64,000 bases of DNA from Atopostipes suicloacalis DSM 15692. Its GTDB lineage: Bacteria > Bacillota > Bacilli > Lactobacillales > Carnobacteriaceae_A. The notes under the pieces are model-generated. The model saw only the letters and a program-made list of their open reading frames with translations, ran no database searches and was not told where the DNA came from. The stretch is taken from contig NZ_FQUF01000010.1 of NCBI RefSeq assembly GCF_900129085.1, positions 1 through 64,000 on the forward strand, written 5' to 3'. The translations under genes were made by a program, and so were the position numbers. Positions 8,994 through 16,828 of the stretch are shown here, in pieces (within the stretch, counting starts at the first letter, position 1; each line of letters begins with the position of its first letter).

Positions 8994-9262
8994 TAAAAAA
9001 AGTCCTTCCATTTCTAATGAATAGAAATGAAAGGACGATAACTAAACGTGGTTCCACCTTTTTTTACAATTTACTCACGCAAATTGCCTCAGAGCGTCAA
9101 AGACGCCAAGCGATTAACGCTCGCTAACGGAAACATCTACTGAGAAGTTCAATGTTTCATTCCAAGATGTGGAGCATTTGTTAAATCATCACTCGCACCA
9201 CCCGTGATGTCTCTGAAAGTTAAATCAAATGCTGTCTTCTTGTCATTAAGTTCATTTTATAA
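8994..9262 (-). ncRNA. T-box leader 2 (proximal), specifier CAC = histidine
   Basis: Read on the minus strand this has every T-box element. Stem I carries the distal AGAGA bulge and GGTGGTGCGAG loop; the specifier region reads CTC-CAC-A-TCTTGG with CAC at 9169-9171; the T-box AAGGTGGAACCACG is at 9047-9060; and a terminator pairs GTCCTTTCATTTCT with AGAAATGGAAGGAC before a T-run (8994-9036). The specifier register is set by comparison with the tyrS T-box in the same window (AAT-TAC-A-GCTTGG). Uncharged tRNA-His should stabilise the antiterminator and let transcription reach the ABC operon. Confidence 0.9.
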
Positions 9263-9353
9263 AATTGTAAAATAATATGTTTATGATAATGGTCGTCCAT
9301 TATGCATCAACCCTTTCGGTCAATCGAAAATGTGTAATTTTAAGGGGAAAACA

Positions 9354-9631
9354 AAAAAGTCCCTTACCTCATAAAATATGGGGTAAAGGACGATTAAATG
9401 GATCGTGGTTCCACCTTAAATTTGCAAAACGCTCACGCAGTTTGCCTCAAAACGTTACTAGAAACGTATGCGATTAACGCTCGCGCACGAGAACATCTAC
9501 TTTTATTATTTATTTCGATGCCTAGCTCCAAGATGTGGTTCGTTTTTACTTATCGTTACTTGCACCCACCGTAACGTCTCTCTTACTATAAGTCAAAAAC
9601 TACTCTTCTTTTCTTCGCCATTTATGAATTG
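9354..9631 (-). ncRNA. T-box leader 1 (distal), specifier CAC = histidine
   Basis: A second, independent T-box directly upstream of the first on the minus strand. Stem I arms GTTTTTGACTTAT and ATAAGTAAAAAC enclose AGAGAGA and GGTGGGTGCAAG; the specifier region is GAAC-CAC-A-TCTTGGAGC with CAC at 9535-9537; the T-box AAGGTGGAACCACG is at 9404-9417; and its own terminator with a T-run lies at 9354-9391. Leaders 1 and 2 differ in most positions outside the conserved motifs, so this is not a recent duplication. Confidence 0.9.
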
Positions 9632-9637
9632 TTTTTA

Positions 9638-9666
9638 ATCATACACTCATTGAAATAAAATAGCAA
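9638..9666 (-). promoter_or_regulatory. promoter of the tandem T-box/ABC operon
   Basis: On the minus strand TTGCTA (9661-9666) and TATGAT (9638-9643) are separated by exactly 17 bp, placing the transcript start near 9631, just before T-box leader 1. Confidence 0.7.
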
Positions 9667-9717
9667 ATGTTTTAAAGAGAAAATCAATGTTTAGTTATTT
9701 TATGAAATAGATGGCAA

Positions 9718-9764
9718 TAAAAAAACTTGTCCCCACCTCAGTATAAGTAATAGGAGACAAGTAA
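9718..9764 (-). terminator. intrinsic terminator of the Ser/Thr exporter operon
   Basis: On the minus strand ACTTGTCTCC and GGGGACAAGT form a stem followed by seven T. Confidence 0.8.
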
Positions 9765-9795
9765 ACATTCTATATTATTTAATTTTAAAGGTTGC

Positions 9796-10263
9796 TTATG
9801 GCACATACTTCGTTCCGCGTTTGAAGAGATCTCTTGAAGAAAACAACTGGAAAACCGCACCGTTAATAGATAAGCCAAGCGCTAGGGCACCTGCTGTCAA
9901 AAAAGTAACTGTCCCATATTCGACACCAAGAACGGTTTGTCCTTCGACAAAGGCACGCATCATATTATAAGCGGCTTCTCCGGGAACAAGCGGAATAAGT
10001 CCGGGTAAAGTAAAAATAATAACAGGTGTTTTAAATTCTCGAGCCAATATTTGGCTGACAAACGCAATAGTGAAAGAAGCAGTAATTGTAGCCAAAAAAT
10101 CTGCCGTCGATAAGTAAGCCGTTAAAAAGAAATAGACCGTCCAACCAATTGCTCCAGTAATTCCAGCAGGGATAATTTTTTTTCGTGGAATATTATATAA
10201 AATTGAAAAGCCGAATGCTGTAATAAAACTTGAGCCAAACTGTATGATAAAATCAAGAAACAT
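9796..10263 (-). CDS. threonine/serine exporter, small ThrE-like subunit (DUF3815 type)
   Basis: A 155-residue, almost wholly hydrophobic protein with about four to five membrane helices (SSFITAFGFSILYNI; ITGAIGWTVYFFLT; TPVIIFTLPGLIPLVPGEAAYNMMRAF; GTVTFLTAGALALGLSING). The LIPLVPGEAAYNMMRA stretch corresponds to the ThrE C-terminal half. In this family the exporter is split into a small and a large subunit that act together to expel L-serine and L-threonine. CGAGGAGGG precedes ATG 10263, and it follows the large subunit by 18 bp in the same operon. Confidence 0.85.
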   Translation of the reverse strand: MFLDFIIQFGSSFITAFGFSILYNIPRKKIIPAGITGAIGWTVYFFLTAYLSTADFLATITASFTIAFVSQILAREFKTPVIIFTLPGLIPLVPGEAAYNMMRAFVEGQTVLGVEYGTVTFLTAGALALGLSINGAVFQLFSSRDLFKRGTKYVP

Positions 10264-10281
10264 TTATTTTCCCTCCTCGAA

Positions 10282-11037
10282 TCAAATGAAAGATAAGACC
10301 GTTGAAATTCCAATCCCAATTGCAGCAGCCGTTAATAGAGCATCTGCAAGTACGCTCACTCCTGAAATAAAATGACTCGCCATCAAATCACGAATCCCAT
10401 TTGTAATAGCTTTACCAGGAACCAACGTCATAATACTAGCTACAATAATAACATTAACATCATGACCTATTGATAAGTTCGTTAAAATTAAAGCCGCCCA
10501 CCCAATCGTCAACGCACCCAGTAACTCACTAAAAAAACGAATATTCGTTAATTTTTTAGAATATAAAAATACCATATATCCAATACTTCCCGTGATGGCT
10601 GCTGCGACTAAGTCATGTAAATTTCCTTGAAATAAAATCGCAAAAAATCCGCAAATAAAAGCAATGGCTAAAAACTCCTCAAAAGGACTATAAGAAGACT
10701 CCATACGATTCAAACGGTCAAGCTCCAATAAAGCTTCATTTGGTGTTAAATCCGTTTTTGCAATTCGACGAGAAAGCTCATTTGCTTCGGCGACAACACC
10801 TAAATTACTTTTCTGTTCAGTTATTCGGTGTAGCCTCGTGTACTCTTCACCCGTCGGACCCTGAACAGTAATAATAAGGGCAGTAGGAACCGAAAAGACA
10901 CTCACACCCTGCATCCCGTAATTAACGGCCACGCGATATACCGTGTCTTCTACACGATAGGTTTCTGCACCATTCTCTAGCATTAATCGTCCAATCCCTG
11001 TACAGACATCGAGTACTTTTGATGTTAACAGTTCCAT
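10282..11037 (-). CDS. threonine/serine exporter, large ThrE-like subunit (DUF1212 type)
   Basis: A 251-residue protein. The N-terminal ~100 residues form a soluble part (LMLENGAETYRVEDTVYRV; FSVPTALIIT; RLHRITEQKSNL), followed by about five membrane helices from residue ~118 (FLAIAFICGFFAILFQGN ... IMTLVPGKAITNGIRDLMASHFISGVSVLADALLTAAAIGIGI). These are the YjjP/ThrE N-terminal half features. With the 155-residue partner it should export L-serine and L-threonine. It is divergent from a D-serine dehydratase gene, across 196 bp, which suggests a shared role in serine overflow or detoxification. Confidence 0.88.
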   Translation of the reverse strand: MELLTSKVLDVCTGIGRLMLENGAETYRVEDTVYRVAVNYGMQGVSVFSVPTALIITVQGPTGEEYTRLHRITEQKSNLGVVAEANELSRRIAKTDLTPNEALLELDRLNRMESSYSPFEEFLAIAFICGFFAILFQGNLHDLVAAAITGSIGYMVFLYSKKLTNIRFFSELLGALTIGWAALILTNLSIGHDVNVIIVASIMTLVPGKAITNGIRDLMASHFISGVSVLADALLTAAAIGIGISTVLSFI

Positions 11038-11112
11038 TTAATCCCTCCATATATAATATAAGTTGTGAAGCTAGTATAACGATTATTAACCTGAATTTCA
11101 TCATTTTTCAAA

Positions 11113-11127
11113 GAACTCTTTCAGAAA
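11113..11127. promoter_or_regulatory. weak CodY-box-like site between exporter and dsdA genes
   Basis: CTCTTTCAGAAAAAT matches the CodY consensus at about 11 of 15 positions, lying between divergent amino-acid genes. An extended -10, TGGTACAAT ending at 11189, serves the plus-strand gene. Confidence 0.2.
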
Positions 11128-11233
11128 AATGAAAAAACCACAAACCTTCCAGTAATTTATTTATTCCTCGATATATTCTATGGTACAATGGCTAAAACAT
11201 CGCTTTTAAGATAAGTTATAAGGAGAAGAATTT

Positions 11234-12586
11234 GTGGAAAAACATGTAGTTACCTCGAAAATTTTAGAACAAGTAAAAAATGAAGAAGAAACTTTTTGGG
11301 TCAATCCTCGGTTGTCAAAAACAGAAGAAGCACTCAACCAAGCCCCGTATACCTTCACGGACATCCAAGAAGTGGAAGACCGTTTCCATCGGTTCGCCCC
11401 ATTTATTCAACTCGCCTTCCCAGAGACAAAAGAACGAGAAGGCCTCTTAGAGTCTGAAATCACGGCTATTCCAACCATGAAAAAATGGCTATCCCATACC
11501 TATCAAACAGATCTTCCCGGAGATTTTTACATTAAACGAGACGATTTACTGCCCGTATCCGGCACCATTAAATCGCGTGGAGCCATCTATGAAGTATTAA
11601 AGTATGCTGAAACTTTAGCACTTGAAGCCGATTTACTAAAAAGCACAGAAGAAAATTATGAAATCTTTATGAGTGAAAAATTTCAAGTTTTCTTTTCGAA
11701 ATACAATCTAACCGTTGGAACCACCGGGAACTTAGGCATCAGCGTCGGTGCGATGGGTCGAGCGCTCGGCTTCCAAGTCACTGTACACATGTCAGAAGAA
11801 GCAAAAGCTTGGAAGAAAAATTATCTTCGAGAACGCGAAGTAGAAGTGGTTGAACACACCACAAACTTTTCTAAAGCTGTAGAAGAAGGAAGAGCTGCTT
11901 CAAAAGCAGACCCTAAAAGTTATTTTATTGATGACGAACACTCTGAAGAACTCTTCCTAGGTTATACAGTGGGTGGTTACCGTATGAAAGAACAATTAGC
12001 ACAAGAAGGCATTCAAGTAGATGCAGACCATCCTTTATTTGTTTATCTTCCTTGTGGAATCGGCGGTTCTCCCAGTGGTATCACGTTCGGTTTAAAGCAT
12101 GCGTTTGGTGACCATGTACATTGTTTCTTTGCAGAACCTACAAAAATGCCCAGCATGCTTTTAGGATTAGAAACACAGAAATTTGATCAAGTTAATGTAA
12201 ACGATTTTGGCTTAGGAAGTTTAACAATAGCGGATGGCTTAGCCGTTCCTCGAACTTCTGCTTTAGTAGCTAAACTGATGAATCATAATTTCAGCGGAGG
12301 CTATACACTAACAGATGAATCATTCAATGCTCTCCTTACAAACTTATACCAACAAGAAAATATTTTCTTAGAACCCGCAGCAGTAGCTGGCTTAGCCGGT
12401 CCGTTTAAACTGTTAGATACAGAAACGGGCAAAGCTTATTTAAAAAACTATGAACTTAAAGACAAACTACCTAATGCCACACATATCGCTTGGGGCACCG
12501 GAGGGTCAATGGTTCCTGATAAAGATAAGCATGACTTTATTGCGCAAGGACAAGACAGCAAACTAAAAACAAAGACGACGTTTTAA
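11234..12586 (+). CDS. dsdA: D-serine dehydratase
   Basis: PLP-dependent lyase that deaminates D-serine to pyruvate and ammonia, removing a toxic D-amino acid and supplying pyruvate. The 450-residue length fits DsdA. The Schiff-base lysine lies in LLPVSGTIKSRGAIYEVL (~115); GTTGNLGISVGAMGRALGF (~165) and FVYLPCGIGGSPSGITFGL (~273) are the PLP-contacting loops; and GYTVGGYRMKEQL and FLEPAAVAGLAGP are further family segments. Start is GTG 11234, 8 nt after AGGAGA. A guanylate-kinase paralogue follows after 19 bp, probably in the same transcript. Confidence 0.92.
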   Translation: MEKHVVTSKILEQVKNEEETFWVNPRLSKTEEALNQAPYTFTDIQEVEDRFHRFAPFIQLAFPETKEREGLLESEITAIPTMKKWLSHTYQTDLPGDFYIKRDDLLPVSGTIKSRGAIYEVLKYAETLALEADLLKSTEENYEIFMSEKFQVFFSKYNLTVGTTGNLGISVGAMGRALGFQVTVHMSEEAKAWKKNYLREREVEVVEHTTNFSKAVEEGRAASKADPKSYFIDDEHSEELFLGYTVGGYRMKEQLAQEGIQVDADHPLFVYLPCGIGGSPSGITFGLKHAFGDHVHCFFAEPTKMPSMLLGLETQKFDQVNVNDFGLGSLTIADGLAVPRTSALVAKLMNHNFSGGYTLTDESFNALLTNLYQQENIFLEPAAVAGLAGPFKLLDTETGKAYLKNYELKDKLPNATHIAWGTGGSMVPDKDKHDFIAQGQDSKLKTKTTF

Positions 12587-12605
12587 GAAAGGCGGACTGT
12601 ACTGG

Positions 12606-13157
12606 ATGGCAGGAAAAACAATTATTGTATTAGTAGGCCCAAGTGGTAGCGGAAAAACGTCCATTGGAGAAGTTCTTTCAAAACATGGCATTCATCGCTT
12701 AACAACCACCACCACAAGAAAACCTCGTCCCGGTGAAATAGAAGGAATCGATTATTATTTTAGAGATTTTGATGAAATGAAAATCGAGTATTTCATCGAG
12801 CAAACGGTTTATAACAACAATCGTTATGGCTTAACCAAAGCGGAAGTGAAAAATAAATTAGAAAAATATGACTATGTACATGTTTCTTTGGATCGAAATG
12901 GTGCAAAAGCCATAAAGAAAGCTTTCCCAAAAGAGGTGTTTATTGTGTTCGTTCAAATTAGCGAAGAAGAAATGGTTCGCCGAATGAAACTAAGAGGGGA
13001 CTCGCAGGAAGAAATCGATGAACGGATTACTTTCAGTCAACGAACCAATGAATTGGTGCCGCCTCCCTATACAGATTTAATTGTAGAAAATATTGAAATC
13101 AATACCGTCGCTCAAGACATTATCGAACATGTGACTAAAAATACATTCTCTCATTAG
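12606..13157 (+). CDS. guanylate-kinase-family protein (Gmk paralogue)
   Basis: A 183-residue P-loop kinase. Walker A GPSGSGKTS is at ~11-19; the GMP-binding region reads TTTTTRKPRPGEIEGIDYYF (~38-57); the lid/Arg region is RRMKLRGDSQEEIDERI. These are guanylate kinase features, but the middle (YNNNRYGLTKAEVKNKLEKYDYVHVSLDRNGAKAIKKAF) is shorter and more diverged than housekeeping Gmk. In this order of bacteria the essential gmk normally sits beside rpoZ, so this one behind dsdA is likely an accessory paralogue with an unproven substrate. Confidence 0.75.
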   Translation: MAGKTIIVLVGPSGSGKTSIGEVLSKHGIHRLTTTTTRKPRPGEIEGIDYYFRDFDEMKIEYFIEQTVYNNNRYGLTKAEVKNKLEKYDYVHVSLDRNGAKAIKKAFPKEVFIVFVQISEEEMVRRMKLRGDSQEEIDERITFSQRTNELVPPPYTDLIVENIEINTVAQDIIEHVTKNTFSH

Positions 13158-13170
13158 AATTCTATAACGG

Positions 13171-13211
13171 AAGCACCAGCGTCTTACCTTGCTGGTGCTT
13201 AATCGTATTTT
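13171..13211 (+). terminator. hairpin after the Gmk-like gene
   Basis: AAGCACCAGC (13171-13180) and GCTGGTGCTT (13191-13200) form a perfect 10-bp stem. The following AATCGTATTTT is only moderately T-rich. Confidence 0.65.
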
Positions 13212-13240
13212 AAAAATGTGAATTTTTATACAAATAATTG

Positions 13241-13254
13241 TAATAACGCTTTCA
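13241..13254. promoter_or_regulatory. cre-like site upstream of the sigma-factor gene
   Basis: On the minus strand TGAAAGCGTTATTA fits the CcpA consensus TGWNANCGNTNWCA at 13 of 14 positions, about 80 bp before the start codon. Confidence 0.4.
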
Positions 13255-13334
13255 ATTTTAAGTAATTTGTGCGATCATAATACATATAAGGATTTTGTTG
13301 TTATGAATTATGAGTTAACGAAAGGACTATCCAA

Positions 13335-13922
13335 ATGAGGGGTGTTGGTCATTTAAACATACCAGAACTTCTAGTCATGATTATACAAAGCATAAAAGAA
13401 GATCCATTTGAGCGTTTAGTGAAAGTAAGTGAGCCGATAACGTATAGTGTGGTTAATCGGTATTTTTTTCCAGAATACGAAAAAGAAGACCTCTTACAAG
13501 AAGCAAGAGGCGTATTATTACGAGCCGCAGAAGCGTATGATATTAATGAAGAAATGCCTTTTCTTCGATATTATCATATGTGCTTAACGAATTGTTTTAA
13601 TCGACTGTTAAGGAAAAATCATGCAAATAAAAGAAAAGTACACCTGGAAACGACCTCTTTAGATGAACTAATTGAAGAAGCAGGCCCTCATGTCCAAGGA
13701 ACTTCATCCAATTCTACCTCTCCAGAAGAAGTAGCTATAGCACGAGAAACTTACAGCAACTATTTAATTGAATTGTCTCCTTTTGAAAAGGAAGTTTTTT
13801 TCCTTTTTATTGAGGGACACACTCGAAGTGAGATCGCGGAAGAATTAGATATCACATTAAGGAAAGTACAAAACGCACTGCATCGCTGTCAAATAAAGTT
13901 ACGAACGGCTATCAATAAATAA
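13335..13922 (+). CDS. sigma-70 family sigma factor, SigH/ComX-like
   Basis: An alternative RNA polymerase sigma factor of 195 residues. Region 2 is visible at ~25-95 (VVNRYFFPEYEKEDLLQEARGVLLRAAEAYD, then FLRYYHMCLTNCFNRLLRK), and region 4 at ~145-190 (LSPFEKEVFFLFIEGHTRSEIAEELDITLRKVQNALHRCQIKLR), the HTH that reads the -35 box. Regions 1.1 and 3 are absent. In non-sporulating Firmicutes such SigH-like factors often control competence genes; that role here is inference. It stands alone between two terminators, with a cre-like site upstream. Confidence 0.8.
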   Translation: MRGVGHLNIPELLVMIIQSIKEDPFERLVKVSEPITYSVVNRYFFPEYEKEDLLQEARGVLLRAAEAYDINEEMPFLRYYHMCLTNCFNRLLRKNHANKRKVHLETTSLDELIEEAGPHVQGTSSNSTSPEEVAIARETYSNYLIELSPFEKEVFFLFIEGHTRSEIAEELDITLRKVQNALHRCQIKLRTAINK

Positions 13923-13952
13923 AACGAACAAATAATTCGTAACAACCTTACT

Positions 13953-13992
13953 AAAAACCCCTGACTTCAAATCGAGATCAGGGGTTTTTAGT
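13953..13992 (+). terminator. intrinsic terminator of the sigma-factor gene
   Basis: AAAAACCCCTGA (13953-13964) pairs with TCAGGGGTTTTT (13978-13989). Confidence 0.85.
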
Positions 13993-14127
13993 TTATCTAT
14001 AAATAACCAGAAGACTTGTTACAAGATTATCTCTCGTAATGTTATTCTAAATAACTCGTCGTAAGGTGACTATAAATTAAAAAATCAATGAAAACCTACT
14101 GCATTCAACTTTTACACATAAAATAAT

Positions 14128-14141
14128 TGACAACGCTTTCT
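14128..14141. promoter_or_regulatory. cre site (CcpA operator) upstream of a PTS EIIC gene
   Basis: TGACAACGCTTTCT fits TGWNANCGNTNWCA at 13 of 14 positions, 135 bp before the EIIC start. A sugar permease is an expected target of carbon catabolite repression. The rest of 13993-14275 shows no gene. Confidence 0.6.
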
Positions 14142-14275
14142 TTTAGTGGTAACTTTATTTTGATAATAGATATATTATTATGAAATATAATTTTAATGTG
14201 TTCGCTATAAAAAAAGGAGGGAAGAAAGTACAAATTATCAGAATGCATTAAAAAATAAAATTTAGAGGTGGAATT

Positions 14276-15643
14276 ATGTTTGATAAGCTTACAGCTTTTA
14301 TTGAAGATCATTTACAAGAACCGATGACGAAACTCTCCAATCAAAGGCATTTAAGAGCGATTCGTGATGGTATTATTGCAACATTACCTATTATTATTGT
14401 AAGTTCGATGTTTCTAGTGATTGCTTTTCTTCCGAACCAACTTCCCGAACACTGGGCGTTGACGCAATGGCTTTCGGAAAATGCGGCAACGATATTGCTT
14501 CCATATCGAATGTCTATGTTTATTATGACCCCCTACGCCGTGTTTGGTATTGGTTATTCTTTAACACGATCCTATAATTTAGATGGATTATCTGGAGCTA
14601 TTATTGCTGAATTGGCTTATTTATTAACCATCGTTCCGATGACAGGACCAGAAGCTGGAGATGAAATTTTAGCTCTTGCAGAAAATTCGCCTCAATTGGC
14701 TGAGTTTTTAGAAACGGTTCCTGAAGGATTTTTATTACCAATGGAAAACCTGGGTGCAGGTGGAATGTTTGTGGGAATGATTTCTGCGATTATTGCGGTA
14801 GAAATTTATCGTTGGAGTATGGTGAAAGGTATTCGAATTACGATGCCTGAACAAGTTCCGCCATCTGTTGCTCGCTCATTTGAAGCTTTAGTTCCAACAG
14901 CAATTGTCTTGCTACTTTTTGCAACCGTTACTATGTGGTTTGGTGTAGATGTTCACGGTTTAGTTGGACAAGTGGTAGCACCATTAGTTACCGCGACGGA
15001 TACTTTGCCGTCTGTCTTAGGGATTACTTTTATCGGTATGCTCTTTTGGACATTCGGGATTCATGGATGGAATATTGTGGGCACGATCGCTCGACCGTTA
15101 TGGTTAGTATTATTAGATGAAAATACGGCTGCCTATGCTGCAGGGGAAGAAATTCCAAATATTGCTGCAGAGCCTCTTTATCAATGGTTTATTAATATTG
15201 GTGGTTCAGGAGCAACGATTGGTTTAGCGATATTATTTGCCTTCTTCTCAAAGTCGGCCTATCTAAAAGCACTTGGAAGAACGTCATTTTTACCAGCCGT
15301 CTTTAATATTAATGAGCCTTTAGTTTTTGGTACACCTATCGTTTTAAACCCTATAATGATGATTCCATTCATTATTACTCCTTTAATTTTAGGGACGATT
15401 TCATGGTTTGCAACGACTGTAGGATTGATTAATCCTGTGGTAACACTAGCTCCATGGACCCTGCCAGGGCCAATAGGAGCCTACTTTGCGACAGGTGGAG
15501 ATTGGCGAGCCGCTTTACTGAACGTCATCTTAATCATACTCTCCTTTGCAATTTACTACCCATTCTTCAGAATTTACGACAACAACTTATTGTTAGAAGA
15601 AGAAGGAAAAGATCCAGAAGAAGAGTTAGCAACGAATAGATAA
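14276..15643 (+). CDS. PTS EIIC permease, CelB-like (second orphan copy)
   Basis: A 455-residue integral membrane sugar permease of the Lac/Cel PTS family: MFDKLTAFIEDHLQEPMTKLSNQRHLRAIRDGIIATLP at the N-terminus, TFGIHGWNIVGTI (~262), NIGGSGATIGLAILFAFF (~308), FNINEPLVFGTPIVLNP (~345) and ATGGDWRAALLN (~405). It is homologous to the 1949-3364 gene but clearly diverged (for example WNIVG instead of PNVLA in the conserved loop), so its substrate may differ. It is monocistronic, with no EIIA/EIIB or glycosidase beside it. A cre site upstream suggests CcpA repression on preferred sugars. Confidence 0.88.
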   Translation: MFDKLTAFIEDHLQEPMTKLSNQRHLRAIRDGIIATLPIIIVSSMFLVIAFLPNQLPEHWALTQWLSENAATILLPYRMSMFIMTPYAVFGIGYSLTRSYNLDGLSGAIIAELAYLLTIVPMTGPEAGDEILALAENSPQLAEFLETVPEGFLLPMENLGAGGMFVGMISAIIAVEIYRWSMVKGIRITMPEQVPPSVARSFEALVPTAIVLLLFATVTMWFGVDVHGLVGQVVAPLVTATDTLPSVLGITFIGMLFWTFGIHGWNIVGTIARPLWLVLLDENTAAYAAGEEIPNIAAEPLYQWFINIGGSGATIGLAILFAFFSKSAYLKALGRTSFLPAVFNINEPLVFGTPIVLNPIMMIPFIITPLILGTISWFATTVGLINPVVTLAPWTLPGPIGAYFATGGDWRAALLNVILIILSFAIYYPFFRIYDNNLLLEEEGKDPEEELATNR

Positions 15644-15660
15644 ATTAGACAAAATGAATT

Positions 15661-15708
15661 AAATCCCTTGAGGTCATTTTTAACTAAATGGTCTTAGGGG
15701 ATTTTAAA
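15661..15708 (+). terminator. intrinsic terminator of the second EIIC gene
   Basis: AAATCCC...CATTT pairs with AAATG...GGGGATTT around a short loop, followed by an AT-rich stretch. Confidence 0.75.
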
Positions 15709-15749
15709 TTTTCTCGGTCTTTAGTCTGTTTCATCTTGAAAATGGAATG

Positions 15750-15758
15750 TGGTATAAT
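15750..15758 (+). promoter_or_regulatory. extended -10 promoter of the DUF1002 gene
   Basis: TGGTATAAT is a consensus extended -10 placed 46 bp before the start codon. No good -35 hexamer is seen 17 bp upstream. Confidence 0.55.
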
Positions 15759-15803
15759 CAACCTATAATAAAGTAAAAAAAGACGTATAAGGAGACTTTT
15801 ACA

Positions 15804-16763
15804 ATGAAAACTTTTATTAAAAAACTAAGTAAAGCGATCGCGGGAGCTAGTGCGGGATTAATTCTTGCAACTGCTGGGGCGAGTTCTGTTCAAGCCATTG
15901 ATACCTCTGTGGTAGATGAAGCTTGGGGAAAGCCAACCTTTGTTTATGGTGGCGGCTTAACGGAAGCAGAAATTCAACAAACGGCTGATTTATTAAAAAT
16001 TGAAGATATGAATAATGTTGCAAGTACACCAGCGACAGGTGAAGATTTACAAAAATATTTAGGCTATGGTTCAGGAAATTCAGCCAGTATGGTCTCATCC
16101 GTGCTTGTTCAAAGAGACAATAATAGTGGTGTGAATGTAGATATTATCACGCCAGAAAATATTAGCGTCATCACCGAACAACAATATATTAATGCCGCAA
16201 TTACAGCTGGAGTAGAAGATGTCAATATTGAAGTAGCCAGTATTCGACCAGTTACTGGAGAAAGTGCGTTGACAGGAGTCTATAAAGCCTTAGAAGTTAA
16301 CGGGGAAGAGCTAGATCAAGAACGAATGGAAGTGGCTCAAGATGAATTGGAAGCCACCAGTGATATCGCTGAAGGCGAAGACCTTGATGAAGAAGAATCC
16401 AATCGTTTAGACGGTGCGATCGTTGAAATCAAACAACAACTCGCCGACATTAAAGAACGTACCGATAATTTGGCAACACGCGAAGAAATCGAACAAATCA
16501 TCAATGATGCTTTAGAGAAATACGATCTTCAAAACACGATTTCGATTGACAATATAAATATATTGATTAATTATTTCGAGAAGTATCAAAATACAAGCGC
16601 TATTGATTCTGAAGAAGTGAAAAAACAACTGAGTGAATTTGCAAATGATTTAGGGGACCGTTTAGGGGATGCATGGCAACAAGCGGAAGAAAGTGGCTTA
16701 CTCGATCGAATCGCAAATTTCTTTAAAGATATCGTACGATCTATCACCAATTTATTTAACTAA
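15804..16763 (+). CDS. secreted DUF1002 family protein
   Basis: A 319-residue exported protein. Residues 1-31 are a signal peptide (KKLSKAIAGASAGLILATAGASSVQA, likely cut after VQA). Residues ~45-150 carry the DUF1002 core (VYGGGLTEAEIQQTADLLKI ... KYLGYGSGNSASMVSSVLVQR ... VDIITPENISVITEQQYINAAITAGVEDVNIEVASIRPVTGESALTGVYKAL), as in Bacillus YpuA. The C-terminal half is helical and acidic and ends in an amphipathic helix (LLDRIANFFKDIVRSITNLF). The family's function is unknown; cell-envelope localisation is inferred. Monocistronic. Confidence 0.82.
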   Translation: MKTFIKKLSKAIAGASAGLILATAGASSVQAIDTSVVDEAWGKPTFVYGGGLTEAEIQQTADLLKIEDMNNVASTPATGEDLQKYLGYGSGNSASMVSSVLVQRDNNSGVNVDIITPENISVITEQQYINAAITAGVEDVNIEVASIRPVTGESALTGVYKALEVNGEELDQERMEVAQDELEATSDIAEGEDLDEEESNRLDGAIVEIKQQLADIKERTDNLATREEIEQIINDALEKYDLQNTISIDNINILINYFEKYQNTSAIDSEEVKKQLSEFANDLGDRLGDAWQQAEESGLLDRIANFFKDIVRSITNLFN

Positions 16764-16782
16764 AATTAATCGTTTATAAAAT

Positions 16783-16827
16783 AAAGCGATCAAACCTCTG
16801 ATTACACAGGGGTTGATCGCTTTTTTG
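16783..16827. terminator. bidirectional intrinsic terminator
   Basis: AAAGCGATCAA...CCTCTG pairs with CAGGGGTTGATCGCTTT; T-run on the plus side, A-rich start on the other. It lies between convergent DUF1002 and TetR genes. Confidence 0.85.
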
Positions 16828-16828
16828 T

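Noticed and set aside
9047-9060. Reading the His T-box specifiers as ACC (Thr) and TCC (Ser), shifted by one base.
   Set aside because: The tyrS T-box in this window fixes the distance from codon to the CTTGG block, and in that register both leaders read CAC.
9277-9477. 66-residue open frame.
   Set aside because: It runs antisense through T-box leader 1, which explains the conservation there.
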